Assembly: GCA_025360385.1 (NCBI GenBank)
Contig: JANYCG010000217.1
Span: 1-60,554, forward strand
DNA: 60,554 bases
From: Burkholderiales bacterium
GTDB taxonomy: Bacteria > Pseudomonadota > Gammaproteobacteria > Burkholderiales > Burkholderiaceae_C
Direction of reading: 5' to 3'
In this document: piece after piece, positions 17,646-26,182 of the stretch
How the letters are laid out: each line of letters opens with the position of its first letter
Position numbering within the stretch: position 1 is the first letter of the stretch
Position numbers and translations under genes: made by a program
Notes under the pieces: generated by a model
The model's input: only the letters and a program-made list of their open reading frames with translations
Told to the model about the DNA's origin: nothing
The model's database searches: none

Positions 17646-19043
17646 TCACTTCCCGCCCACCACGACGGTGACCATGCGCTCAGGTTGCAGCTTGCGGGCA
17701 AACGCGGCGCGGATATCGGCCAGGCTGACTTTGCCGACCTCACGCGTCCAGGTGTCCAGGTAGTCCAGCGGCAGCTTGTTCCAGCCGATGGCGGCCACGT
17801 TGTCGAGCAGCTTGCCGTTGCTGTCGATGCGCAGTGCAAAACCGCCGATCAGATTGTCTTTGGCCGCTTGCAATTCTGACTCGGTGGGACCTTCGGCTAC
17901 AAACTTTTGCAAGACCTCGCGCGACACGGCCACGGCCTGCTTGGCCTGGTCGGGTCGGGTCTGCAAACCGATGGTGAACGCGCCTGCATGCAGGGCGGGC
18001 GAGAAGTAGCTGTACACGCTGTAACTCAGGCCGCGTTTTTCGCGTACCTCGGTGGTCAGGCGCGAGACAAATCCGCCACCGCCCAAAATGTAGTTGCCCA
18101 CCGTCAGGGCAAAGTAGTCCGGGTCGTCCCGTTTAAAGCCGGGCTGGCCAATCAAGACTTGGGCCTGGGCCGATTCAAACGGCACATTTTCTTCTTTGCC
18201 TTGTGACAGCGGCGCAATTTCAGGCACAGCCGCCCAGGGCGTGCAGCCAGTGGTCAGGGCCGACATGGACGGCAGCGGCTTCACCAGCGACAGCAGTTGC
18301 GTGACCAGGGCATCCGCCTGCGCCCGGTTGACGGCCCCCACAATCGTCACCAGCGCGCGGCAAGGTTTGACCACACTGGCGTGCAAGGCCTTCATGTCGT
18401 CCACGCTGATATTGGCCAGTGTGCCTTCCGTCACTTCATACCCATAAGGATGCGTGCCATACACGGCGGCCGAAAACAGCTTGTCGGCCACTGTGGCGGC
18501 GCGTGTGTTGGACTCTTTGATGCTGGCCACCAGGCGCTGGCGGTCGCGTTGCCACACGTCTTGGGGGAACGACGGCTCGCCCAGCTGGCGGGCGGCCAGG
18601 GCCAGCACTTTGGGCAAGATGTCGGGGAAGGTGAGGCTGCGCAAAGAAAAACTCATGCGGTCTGAGCTGGCGCTGCCGCCAAACGAGGCACCCAGGTCAG
18701 CCCAGCTTTCGCCCAGGGCGTTTTCATCGAGCCCGGGCTGGGTCGAATTGGCCAACACGCCCTGGGTAGACAGGCTGGCGGTGACGCTGGCCAGGCCGAT
18801 TTTGTCGATGGGGTCGCGCCGGGCGCCTGCATCAAAATCAATCTTGACATCGACCATGGGAATGGCCGGGTTCTGCACCAGGTAGATGCGTGTGCCCGAG
18901 GCTTGCGTCCACTGGACCACCGGGATGCCCGCCAGCGCAAATTGAGAGGAAAAAAGACCAAATGTTCCCGTCAATATTACATACCTAGCTATTTTTAAAA
19001 TAGCAATCGAAATTTCAAACCATGCAGCGCGTTGCGATGTCAT
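17646..19043 (-). CDS. M16 peptidase-like protein without the zinc motif
   Basis: A 465-residue exported M16-fold protein. The position where active M16 enzymes have HxxEH reads GLASVTASLSTQG, so the zinc site is missing and this is probably the non-catalytic partner. The later M16 features (VVKPCRALVTIVGAV, GGGGFVSRLTTEVREKRGLSYS) are kept. The start at 19043 has AGGAGG five bases upstream. The signal sequence (ISIAILKIARYVILTGTF) is encoded by copy 4 of the dispersed repeat. It lies 67 nt after the active M16 gene. Confidence 0.9.
   Translation of the reverse strand: MTSQRAAWFEISIAILKIARYVILTGTFGLFSSQFALAGIPVVQWTQASGTRIYLVQNPAIPMVDVKIDFDAGARRDPIDKIGLASVTASLSTQGVLANSTQPGLDENALGESWADLGASFGGSASSDRMSFSLRSLTFPDILPKVLALAARQLGEPSFPQDVWQRDRQRLVASIKESNTRAATVADKLFSAAVYGTHPYGYEVTEGTLANISVDDMKALHASVVKPCRALVTIVGAVNRAQADALVTQLLSLVKPLPSMSALTTGCTPWAAVPEIAPLSQGKEENVPFESAQAQVLIGQPGFKRDDPDYFALTVGNYILGGGGFVSRLTTEVREKRGLSYSVYSYFSPALHAGAFTIGLQTRPDQAKQAVAVSREVLQKFVAEGPTESELQAAKDNLIGGFALRIDSNGKLLDNVAAIGWNKLPLDYLDTWTREVGKVSLADIRAAFARKLQPERMVTVVVGGK
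18961..19004 (-). repeat. Dispersed AT-rich repeat, copy 4 (inside M16-like gene)
   Basis: On the minus strand: GCTATTTTAAAAATAGCTAG, then GGGAACATTTGG beginning 35 nt from the start. The first 17 nt form a palindrome with 8-bp arms (GCTATTTT/AAAATAGC). Read as codons it gives AILKIARYVILTGTF, the signal-peptide core of the M16-like protein. This is among the copies closest to consensus. Confidence 0.95.
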
Positions 19044-19060
19044 GAGGCCTCCTGAGCGTG

Positions 19061-19094
19061 CGTTGTGCGGTGTGCGTTGGCGTTGTGCGGTGTG
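19061..19094. repeat. Short GT-rich direct repeat between the M16 genes
   Basis: The 14-mer CGTTGTGCGGTGTG occurs at 19061-19074 and 19081-19094 (20-bp period), with degenerate GTGT continuation to about 19104. It lies in the 67-nt gap between the two M16 genes, just upstream of the second gene's ribosome-binding site. Confidence 0.75.
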
Positions 19095-19110
19095 TGGTGT
19101 GCGGGCCATG

Positions 19111-20571
19111 TCAATGTCGTGAACCCGGCAATGGTGGCCTTGCCTTGCGCGACTTGTCAACGGGCTGGGGCCGCAAAATGCCGGCCGTGAGTTGGTCGTC
19201 GCCAAAATATTGAGCGGCCACCGCCTTGACTTGTTCTGCCGTGACCTTGCGCAACTGCGCGATCAGGCGCTCACCGGCATCCAGCGGCAGGCCCTGCACC
19301 CAGTTGGCACCCAGGTTGCGCGCTTGGTTAAAGACCGAGTCCAGTTTGTACACCTCACTGGCCACCCATTGGGTTTTGACGCGGTTCAGCTCCGCCTCAC
19401 TCACGCCGTCGCGGGCGATGCGTGCCACCTGCGCACGCAAGGCTGCTTCAAGCTGTTCGGGCGGTTTGCCCGCAGCAGGCACGCCGCTGAGCATGAACAC
19501 TTGCGGCCCGCGACCCCACAGGCCGTTGTAAGACCCGGCGCTGTCCGCCACCCTGTCCTGCCCTTGCGTCAGCGTGCGGTCCAGCCGCGCCCCGCTGTAG
19601 CCGTCCAGCACAGCAGACAACACCGTCAGGGCCAGGGCGTCGCCATCCGCACCAGCCAGCGCCGCGTTGTCGCCGGCAGCGCCGACCGACATCAGGCTTG
19701 GCACCTTGAAGGCCAGCGACACGTAGGCTTGTTCGGCCGCTGCCTTGAAGTCAATCCGGCGCAGGCCCGTCTGGGCCGGCTCCAGCCTGGGTTTGCGCGG
19801 CGGCACGGCCCGCGCGGGAATGGCACCATAGTATTTTTCAGCCAGTTGCCGCACGGTGGCCATGTCAACATCACCCGCAATCACCACAGCGGCATTGGCT
19901 GGCACATACCAGGTTTTGAAGAACTCACGGGCATCGGCCGGTGTGAGGGAGTCCAGGTCGCTCATCCAGCCCACAACCGGTCGCCGGTACGGAGACGCTA
20001 CAAAAACAGCAGCATTCAACGCTTCATTCATCAGAGCTCTTGGGCTGTCTTCAGTGCGCATGCGGCGCTCTTCTTTGACCACTTCGAGCTCTTTGCGGAA
20101 CTCGTCGTCGCTCCACTGGTTGGTGGCAAACCGGTCCGCTTCGAGCCGCATCACGTCTTCGAGCCGGTTGGATGGAATCTGCTGGTAATAACCGGTGTAG
20201 TCCTTGCCCGTGAAGGCATTTTCGCGCCCACCCAGGGCCGCCACCTGGCGTGAAAATTCGCCCGGCTTCAAAGTCGCCGTGCCCTTGAACATCATGTGCT
20301 CCAGCACATGCGCCACGCCCGAGGCCCCGTCCACCTCATCCATGGCGCCCACGCGCACCCACACCATGTGCACGGCCGTGGGGGCGCGGCGGTCGGCCTG
20401 GACGATCACCGTCATGCCGTTGGCCAGGGTGAACTGCTCGGCCTTGGGGCTGGGTTGGGCTTGGCCGGGCACCTGTGCCTCAACTTGACCCTGAGCCTGC
20501 AAGCTGGCCCCCCAAAAAAGTGAAGCCAGGGCCAGGGACGTCGCGCGCAGAAGGGTCATGTGTCGTTTCAT
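19111..20571 (-). CDS. M16 family zinc metallopeptidase
   Basis: A 486-residue exported insulinase-type peptidase. It has a signal peptide (TLLRATSLALASLFWGASLQAQ) and the inverted zinc motif HVLEH in AHVLEHMMFKGT near residue 80. The downstream Glu region EVVKEERRMRTEDSPR contains the third ligand. The start MKRHMTLL at 20571 is chosen for its signal peptide. It is paired with the zinc-less M16 protein, which fits known bacterial M16 heterodimers. It is divergent from ftsY with only about 29 nt between starts. Confidence 0.92.
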   Translation of the reverse strand: MKRHMTLLRATSLALASLFWGASLQAQGQVEAQVPGQAQPSPKAEQFTLANGMTVIVQADRRAPTAVHMVWVRVGAMDEVDGASGVAHVLEHMMFKGTATLKPGEFSRQVAALGGRENAFTGKDYTGYYQQIPSNRLEDVMRLEADRFATNQWSDDEFRKELEVVKEERRMRTEDSPRALMNEALNAAVFVASPYRRPVVGWMSDLDSLTPADAREFFKTWYVPANAAVVIAGDVDMATVRQLAEKYYGAIPARAVPPRKPRLEPAQTGLRRIDFKAAAEQAYVSLAFKVPSLMSVGAAGDNAALAGADGDALALTVLSAVLDGYSGARLDRTLTQGQDRVADSAGSYNGLWGRGPQVFMLSGVPAAGKPPEQLEAALRAQVARIARDGVSEAELNRVKTQWVASEVYKLDSVFNQARNLGANWVQGLPLDAGERLIAQLRKVTAEQVKAVAAQYFGDDQLTAGILRPQPVDKSRKARPPLPGSRH

Positions 20572-20600
20572 AGAATGCTCTGATTCTAAGAATGACACCA

Positions 20601-21710
20601 ATGTTCAGCTTTTTCAAAAAAAAATTTCCCCCAACGGTGCCGGCCGTCGACTTGCCCGTTGCTGCGGCTGCCGGCACGACCGCTGCGCCAGCCTTGGCAC
20701 CCAGTGCGGCCAGCCAACCCAGGCCCGCACCTGTCGGCACAGGTGGCTCATTCATTGGCCGTGCGCTGGTCACGCCCATCGCCATTCCAGAGCCCGCCCT
20801 GATTGCGCCAGAGCGTCAAAAATGGCTGGCTAAACTCAAGGCCGGCCTGGGCAAAACCGCCAACAGCATTTCCGGCGTGTTTGGCGGCACGCAGATCAAC
20901 GAAGACTTGTACGAAGACCTCGAAGCCGCGCTCCTGATGGCCGACACCGGGGTGCCCGCCACCGAATTCCTGCTGGCAGAACTGCGCCGCAAAGTGGCCA
21001 GCAGTGGCATCACTCACCCAGTGGCGCTGAGAAACGTGCTTGTCAATGCCCTGACCGACGTGCTGACGCCGCTTGAAAAGCCGCTGGTCATCGGCCAGCA
21101 CAAACCCACAGTCATCATGGTGGTGGGCGTGAATGGCGCGGGCAAAACCACCTCCATCGGCAAGTTGACACGGCATCTGGCCGAAGGCGGCGCCAGTGTG
21201 CTGCTGGCCGCTGCGGACACCTTTCGCGCGGCCGCGCGCGAGCAGCTCACCGTGTGGGCGGACAGAAACACGGTCGAGATCATCAGCCAAGAAGGCGGCG
21301 ACCCGGCCGCCGTGAGTTTTGATGCCGTCAGCGCGGGCAAGGCACGCGGCAAAGACGTGGTGCTGGTCGACACCGCTGGACGTTTGCCAACCCAGATCCA
21401 CCTGATGGAAGAGTTGAAAAAAATCAAGCGCGTGATTCAAAAAGCAGACCCCACTGCGCCCCATGAAGTGTTGCTGGTGATCGACGGCAACACCGGGCAA
21501 AACGCGTTGGGCCAGGTCAAGGCGTTTGACGATGCCCTGCAACTCACCGGCCTGATCGTGACCAAACTCGATGGAACGGCCAAGGGCGGCGTGTTGGCGG
21601 CGATTGCGCGGGCCCGGCCGATTCCGGTGTACTTCATCGGGGTTGGCGAAAAACTCGAAGAGCTTGAGACATTCAGCGCCCATGAGTTCTCCCAGGCTCT
21701 GCTGGCGTAA
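20601..21710 (+). CDS. ftsY: Signal recognition particle receptor FtsY
   Basis: SRP-dependent GTPase that docks ribosome-nascent chain complexes at the inner membrane and pairs with Ffh (encoded at 38030). The G domain has GVNGAGKTTSIGKL, DTAGRLPTQ and TKLDGTAKGG. The N-terminal region before the NG domain is short and Pro/Ala-rich (about 70 residues) instead of the long acidic domain of E. coli. It begins with a basic stretch, MFSFFKKKFPP. ATG 20592 (three codons earlier) is an alternative start. Confidence 0.95.
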   Translation: MFSFFKKKFPPTVPAVDLPVAAAAGTTAAPALAPSAASQPRPAPVGTGGSFIGRALVTPIAIPEPALIAPERQKWLAKLKAGLGKTANSISGVFGGTQINEDLYEDLEAALLMADTGVPATEFLLAELRRKVASSGITHPVALRNVLVNALTDVLTPLEKPLVIGQHKPTVIMVVGVNGAGKTTSIGKLTRHLAEGGASVLLAAADTFRAAAREQLTVWADRNTVEIISQEGGDPAAVSFDAVSAGKARGKDVVLVDTAGRLPTQIHLMEELKKIKRVIQKADPTAPHEVLLVIDGNTGQNALGQVKAFDDALQLTGLIVTKLDGTAKGGVLAAIARARPIPVYFIGVGEKLEELETFSAHEFSQALLA

Positions 21711-21777
21711 GCGCCCTTGTGTAAGAATTGCCTCGCCCACGCGACCCACGTCATCCACCTCTTTCACCACCACTTCC

Positions 21778-22980
21778 ATGAACCTCAAGCTCTCGCGCCG
21801 AAAAGCCCTGGCCCTTGTCGCCGCCACCAGCGCCACCTCCATTTTTGCCCAAACCAGCACGACGTGGTCTGCTATTGAATCTAAAGCACGCGGCCAGACC
21901 GTGTACTTCAACGCCTGGGCTGGCAGCGAACGCATCAACGCCTACTTGCAGTGGGCGGGTGCCCAGGTGTTGCAGCGTTACGGCGTGCGGCTGGAACATG
22001 TCAAGGTGACGGACACGGCCGATGTCGTCAAACGCGTGCGGGGTGAGAAATCAGCAGGCAAGTTGCAGGACGGCACAGTTGACCTGGTCTGGATCAATGG
22101 TGAAAACTTTTTGGCGATGAAGCGCGAGACCATGCTGTTCGGCCCGTTTGCGCAAGGCTTGCCCAATTTCCAGTACGTCGACGTGGTCGGCAAACCCACC
22201 ACACGGATTGATTTTGCCGAACCCGTTGAAGGCCTGGAATCCCCCTGGGGCATGGCCCAGTTGACGTTTTATGCAGACAGCAAACGGGTGCCCTCGCCGC
22301 CGAAAAGCATGGCGGCCCTGCTCGAATTTGCCAAGGCCAACCCAGGGCGGGTCACTTACCCGCGCCCGCCGAATTTCCATGGCACCACATTTGTCAAACA
22401 GGCGATGGTGGAGCTCAACCCGGACCGAAGCGCGTTGTACCAACCCTACACACCCGAAGCGCTGGCCAAAGCCGCTGCGCCGCTGTGGGTCTACCTGGAC
22501 GCGCTGCACCCACACCTGTGGCGCAACGGCAAGCAGTTTGTGCAGAACAACGGGGCCATGCGCCAGATGATGAGTGACGGAGAACTGATGCTGGGTTTTA
22601 CCTTCAACCCCAACGAAGCCGCGAATGAAATCGCTGCCAATCGTCTGGTGGAAAGCGTAGTCAGCTTTCAATTCGATAGCGGAACGATTGGCAACACACA
22701 CTTCCTGGCGATTCCCTTCAATGCCAAGGCCAAAGAAGCCGCCCAGGTGCTGGCCAACTTCATGCTCTCGCCCGAGGCCCAGGCGCGCAAGGCTGACATC
22801 ACCCAATGGGGCGATGCGACGGTGCTGGCATTGGACAAATTGCCCCCGTCCGAGCGCGAGCGTTTTGCCGCTAAACCTGCGCCTGGCCAGGTGGCCCGGT
22901 TTGCGCCAACCATTCCGGAGCCGCATGGCAGCTGGGTCGATCCGCTGGAGAAAGAATGGCTCAAGCGTTACGGCCAGTAG
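21778..22980 (+). CDS. YnjB-like ABC transporter substrate-binding protein (orphan)
   Basis: A 400-residue exported binding protein with signal peptide SRRKALALVAATSATSIFAQ. It resembles the E. coli YnjB family: KARGQTVYFNAWAGSERINAYL near the mature N-terminus, then VDLVWINGENF. These are class I solute-binding proteins of thiamine/iron/spermidine-type importers. No partner permease or ATPase is adjacent. It starts 67 nt after ftsY on the same strand, probably from its own promoter. Ligand unknown. Confidence 0.85.
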   Translation: MNLKLSRRKALALVAATSATSIFAQTSTTWSAIESKARGQTVYFNAWAGSERINAYLQWAGAQVLQRYGVRLEHVKVTDTADVVKRVRGEKSAGKLQDGTVDLVWINGENFLAMKRETMLFGPFAQGLPNFQYVDVVGKPTTRIDFAEPVEGLESPWGMAQLTFYADSKRVPSPPKSMAALLEFAKANPGRVTYPRPPNFHGTTFVKQAMVELNPDRSALYQPYTPEALAKAAAPLWVYLDALHPHLWRNGKQFVQNNGAMRQMMSDGELMLGFTFNPNEAANEIAANRLVESVVSFQFDSGTIGNTHFLAIPFNAKAKEAAQVLANFMLSPEAQARKADITQWGDATVLALDKLPPSERERFAAKPAPGQVARFAPTIPEPHGSWVDPLEKEWLKRYGQ

Positions 22981-22998
22981 CTGCCGGAGCCTTGCAAG

Positions 22999-23820
22999 TC
23001 AGCGTTGCGGCGGCGGCCCAGCCACGCAGGAACCTGCAAACATCACGCGCCCATTGTTGCCAATCAAAGTGGCCTCGGCGGTGGCGCGGTCAATCGTCCA
23101 ACGGGCGGCACCGCTGCCAAAACTGATCTCGGTGTCGCTGACTTTGCCTGAGCTCAGCCATTGTTTGTCGACCGCCACCACTTTTTCTGAATCGCTGAAA
23201 CGCACCTCGACGTCTTCACGCGTTGCCGACGCGCCGTCAGGCCGCAAATCACACAGGGCGCTGCGCAAATCGGCCGGGCCGCCGTGGGCAAAAAGCGACT
23301 GGGCAATTTGCGCCGCCTGCGCCGGGCGCTGGCTGCTGGTGCAGGCAAATTCAGCCACCGCGCGGCTGGCATCCAAGGTGGCAAGTGGCAAAAAATTGAC
23401 CGCCACAGCTGCTGGATGACCGGCCAATGCGGCGTTGGCCGCAGCTGCACGCGCCCGCATCGAGGCACCCTGAGCCGTCAAGTCAAAGGGCGTTGCAGCG
23501 CGTGACAGAGTCGCCAGGCGCATGGGCCATTCACAGTCGGCCAAGAAATGGCTGTAATGCGGCGGCGTGATGGGTGCGCCAGCGCTCACCCGCAGCTGGA
23601 TGCCCGAAACAAAACGGCTGCCCACGGGAATGAGCGACAGTGGGTCAACGCCGAAGAGCCCGTCGTCAATGCGCTGCACCAGTTGCACGCCCTTGGCATA
23701 TCCGCCTGAAGGTGCCGAACCCGGCATGGGCGACGCCGCCGTTTGGGCCAACACAGCGGTCTGCGCAAAGGCCATGAGAGTCACGGCAAACCGGCGTGTT
23801 GGGATGGGCAAGCGTTTCAA
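22999..23820 (-). CDS. Secreted protein of unknown function
   Basis: About 273 residues with a likely signal peptide (FAVTLMAFAQTAVLAQ) and no motif I recognise. It contains Cys residues (ADCEWPM, FACTSS, ALCDLRPD, GSCVAG) that could form disulfides in the periplasm. The start is uncertain: TTG 23820 gives a compact signal peptide, TTG 23856 is also open, and an ATG at 23775 would cut the signal. It is convergent with the binding-protein gene (18-nt gap) and divergent from the carboxylesterase. Confidence 0.65.
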   Translation of the reverse strand: MKRLPIPTRRFAVTLMAFAQTAVLAQTAASPMPGSAPSGGYAKGVQLVQRIDDGLFGVDPLSLIPVGSRFVSGIQLRVSAGAPITPPHYSHFLADCEWPMRLATLSRAATPFDLTAQGASMRARAAAANAALAGHPAAVAVNFLPLATLDASRAVAEFACTSSQRPAQAAQIAQSLFAHGGPADLRSALCDLRPDGASATREDVEVRFSDSEKVVAVDKQWLSSGKVSDTEISFGSGAARWTIDRATAEATLIGNNGRVMFAGSCVAGPPPQR

Positions 23821-23930
23821 GTCGTGAATCAGAAAGTGAGGCGGTGACGCCGACAATTTCAGCCGATTTTAGGGGCTCTGGCACAATTCACTGCGCCGCG
23901 ATTCCATTCACCCATCTGCCCTCAAATTCC

Positions 23931-24599
23931 ATGTCTACCCTGTTGCCCAGCGTTCAAATCGAAACCGCCCCCAACCCCGCCGCTGCCGTCATCTGGCTGC
24001 ATGGCCTGGGAGCCGATGGCAACGACTTTGCCGGCCTGGTGCCCGAGCTGGATTTGGCCGCTTGCCTGCCGATTCGCTTCATCTTCCCGCACGCGCCAAG
24101 TATTCCTGTCACCCTGAACAATGGGTATGTGATGCCTGCCTGGTACGACATTCTGGGCACTCAGTTGCAGCGGGTGGAAGACGACGCCGGCATCCGCAAA
24201 TCAGCCGCACAAGTTGAAGCCCTGATTGCCGACCAGGTGGCCAAAGGCATCGACGCGTCGCGCATTGCTCTGGCGGGTTTTTCGCAGGGTTGCGCGATGG
24301 CGCTGCACACGGGCCTGCGCCATGCCAACCGCCTGGCCGGCATCATGGCGCTGTCAGGTTATTTGCCGCTGGCCGACAGCGTGGCCCAAGAGCGCAGTGG
24401 TGCCAACCAGGCCACGCCCATCTTCATGGCGCATGGCGTGCAAGACCCGATGATTGTCTTGAACCGCGCTGAAGCGTCGCGCGATGCGCTGGTCAAGCTG
24501 GGTTACCCGGTGCAGTGGCACACCTACCCTATGCCACACAGCGTGCACCCTCAAGAGATTGCAGACATTTCACTGTTTTTGAAGGCGGTTTTGAAGTAA
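23931..24599 (+). CDS. Carboxylesterase/phospholipase (alpha/beta hydrolase)
   Basis: A 222-residue cytoplasmic esterase of the carboxylesterase II (EstB/APT1-like) family. It has VIWLHGLGADGNDF near the N-terminus and the nucleophile elbow LAGFSQGCAM (Ser near residue 115). The Asp is in AHGVQDPMI and the His in YPMPHSVHP. It hydrolyses short acyl esters. Met 23931 gives the canonical N-terminus. A dispersed repeat copy begins 38 nt downstream. Confidence 0.92.
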   Translation: MSTLLPSVQIETAPNPAAAVIWLHGLGADGNDFAGLVPELDLAACLPIRFIFPHAPSIPVTLNNGYVMPAWYDILGTQLQRVEDDAGIRKSAAQVEALIADQVAKGIDASRIALAGFSQGCAMALHTGLRHANRLAGIMALSGYLPLADSVAQERSGANQATPIFMAHGVQDPMIVLNRAEASRDALVKLGYPVQWHTYPMPHSVHPQEIADISLFLKAVLK

Positions 24600-24637
24600 G
24601 GGGCGCAAGCCTGAACCTCACTTGTCTATTCAAAATT

Positions 24638-24681
24638 GCTATATTAAAAATAGCTAACTATGTAACACTGATAGGGACATT
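24638..24681 (+). repeat. Dispersed AT-rich repeat, copy 5
   Basis: GCTATATTAAAAATAGCTAA, then AGGGACATTCGTC beginning 35 nt from the start. It is intergenic between the carboxylesterase and the 3' end of boxA. In the frame used by coding copies it is open and would read AILKIANYVTLIGTF, nearly identical to the M16 signal core. Confidence 0.95.
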
Positions 24682-24762
24682 CGTCACTTTTTACTCTCAA
24701 GCGGCAGGGTGAACCTGAAAAACAGCCTGACGCCGTCCGAACCCAAACTCAAACCCAAGCCG

Positions 24763-26049
24763 TCAATACGTCTCCAGATGCAGGCGGCCTTCTTTTTTGA
24801 GTGACGCTCCGAGCGCCTGCCAGTCCAGTCCCGCCGCTTGCGCGATGTCTTTCAGAGCCAGCACCACGCCTTCTTCCATGCTTTTGAGGCCACACACGTA
24901 GATGAAGGTGTTGGGGCTGTCAAGCAATGGCGCCAGATCAGCCGCGCGTTCTCGCATCACGTCTTGCACGTAGCGCTTGGGTGCGCCGGGCGTGCGTGAG
25001 AAGGCAAAATTGTTGTCGATGAAGTCTTTGGGCAAGCTTTGCAGGGGGCCGAAATACGGCAGGTCTTCTTTGGTTCTGGCGCCAAAAAATAGCATCAACT
25101 TGCCGCCTTCAAATTTGCCGGATTGGCGCAGGCGCCGGCGCCATTCTGTCATGGCGCGCATGGGCGCGCTGCCAGTGCCGGTGCAGATCATCACGACATT
25201 GCTCTTGGGGTGGTTCGGCATCAAAAAGCTCACGCCAAATGGACCAATCACCTGCACTTTGTCGCCTACTTGAAGGTCGCACATGAAGTTGCTGGCAACA
25301 CCCCGCACCGGTTTTCCGCTGTGGTCTTCGAGCACGCGCTTGATGGTGAGCGACAGGTTGTTGTAACCGGGGCGTTCACCATTGCGCGGGCTGGCAATGG
25401 AGTACTGGCGTGCATGATGCGCCTTGCCTGTGCTGTCTTGCCCAGGCGCAATGATGCCGATCGACTGGCCTTCCAGCACAGGAAAAGGCAGGTTGCCAAA
25501 GTCGAGCACCACATGGTGGGTGTCGTAATCGCGCCCCACTTCAGTCACCCGCACATTGCCGCTGACGGTGGCGGTGATGGATTTCTCTGCGGCCTTGGGC
25601 CCGTACAGATTGGTGTAGGCGTGGGCGGCCGACCAGGGTGGCAGCAGGGCACCGTATTGGGCGCTTGAGAACGCGGTGTCGCCTGCCGTTTCAGTTGCTG
25701 CGTGAAGCGGTGCGCCAGCTTCAACCGCAGCCAACGCATCCGCGTCGATGCCGGCAGCCGCCAAGTCATCGGCGCTTAATTCAGCGGGCAGTTCGTCCCA
25801 GGTCAACTGTTCTGCAGTCGAATACGCCATCACCCGGGGCATGCCGCGCCAGTTGTCGATAGACCCGGTGGGGCAAGGCGAAATGCAGTCCATGCAGGCG
25901 TTGCACTTGGCCGCGTCCACCACGTAGTTGCGGTCGTCATGCGTGATGGCCCCCACCGGGCAAATCGCCTCGCAGGTGTTGCAACGGATGCAGATTTCCG
26001 GGTCGATCAGGTGCTGTTTGATAACAGCCGATTCAGCCAGGGCGTTCAT
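24763..26049 (-). CDS. boxA: Benzoyl-CoA 2,3-epoxidase, reductase component BoxA
   Basis: Passes electrons from NADPH to BoxB for epoxidation of benzoyl-CoA in the aerobic CoA-dependent benzoate pathway. The 428 residues comprise an N-terminal 2[4Fe-4S] ferredoxin domain ([12 protein letters not shown] and [12 protein letters not shown], residues 20-60), a variable linker and a C-terminal FNR-like FAD/NADPH module. That module shows RQYSIAS and the NADPH motif [11 protein letters not shown]. The gene is last in the boxC-boxB-boxA order, separated from boxB by 133 nt that hold a strong hairpin. Confidence 0.95.
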   Translation of the reverse strand: MNALAESAVIKQHLIDPEICIRCNTCEAICPVGAITHDDRNYVVDAAKCNACMDCISPCPTGSIDNWRGMPRVMAYSTAEQLTWDELPAELSADDLAAAGIDADALAAVEAGAPLHAATETAGDTAFSSAQYGALLPPWSAAHAYTNLYGPKAAEKSITATVSGNVRVTEVGRDYDTHHVVLDFGNLPFPVLEGQSIGIIAPGQDSTGKAHHARQYSIASPRNGERPGYNNLSLTIKRVLEDHSGKPVRGVASNFMCDLQVGDKVQVIGPFGVSFLMPNHPKSNVVMICTGTGSAPMRAMTEWRRRLRQSGKFEGGKLMLFFGARTKEDLPYFGPLQSLPKDFIDNNFAFSRTPGAPKRYVQDVMRERAADLAPLLDSPNTFIYVCGLKSMEEGVVLALKDIAQAAGLDWQALGASLKKEGRLHLETY

Positions 26050-26101
26050 GGATGTCTCCTGCGAATTGTGTTTTGGGTTTCAACGGCCTAGCAAAAAAGA
26101 A

Positions 26102-26148
26102 TGGCGGGTTGAGAGGCAGGGCAAAGACCTGTCCCGTCGAACCCGCCA
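26102..26148 (-). terminator. Terminator-like hairpin between boxB and boxA
   Basis: On the transcribed (minus) strand, TGGCGGGTT pairs perfectly with AACCCGCCA across a 29-nt loop. The loop contains its own pairing (GGACAGG/CCTGCC). The stem is followed at once by TTCTTTTTT. This looks like an intrinsic terminator or a processed stabilising hairpin. It would lower boxA transcript relative to boxB. Confidence 0.6.
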
Positions 26149-26182
26149 GGATATTCCGGCGGCAAAGCCGTCCGATATAACT

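Noticed and set aside
21868-21911. Possible repeat copy in the YnjB-like gene (GCTATTGAATCTAAAGC)
   Set aside because: The 5' half resembles the repeat but the 3' core is missing and the protein segment fits the family; kept only as a remark.
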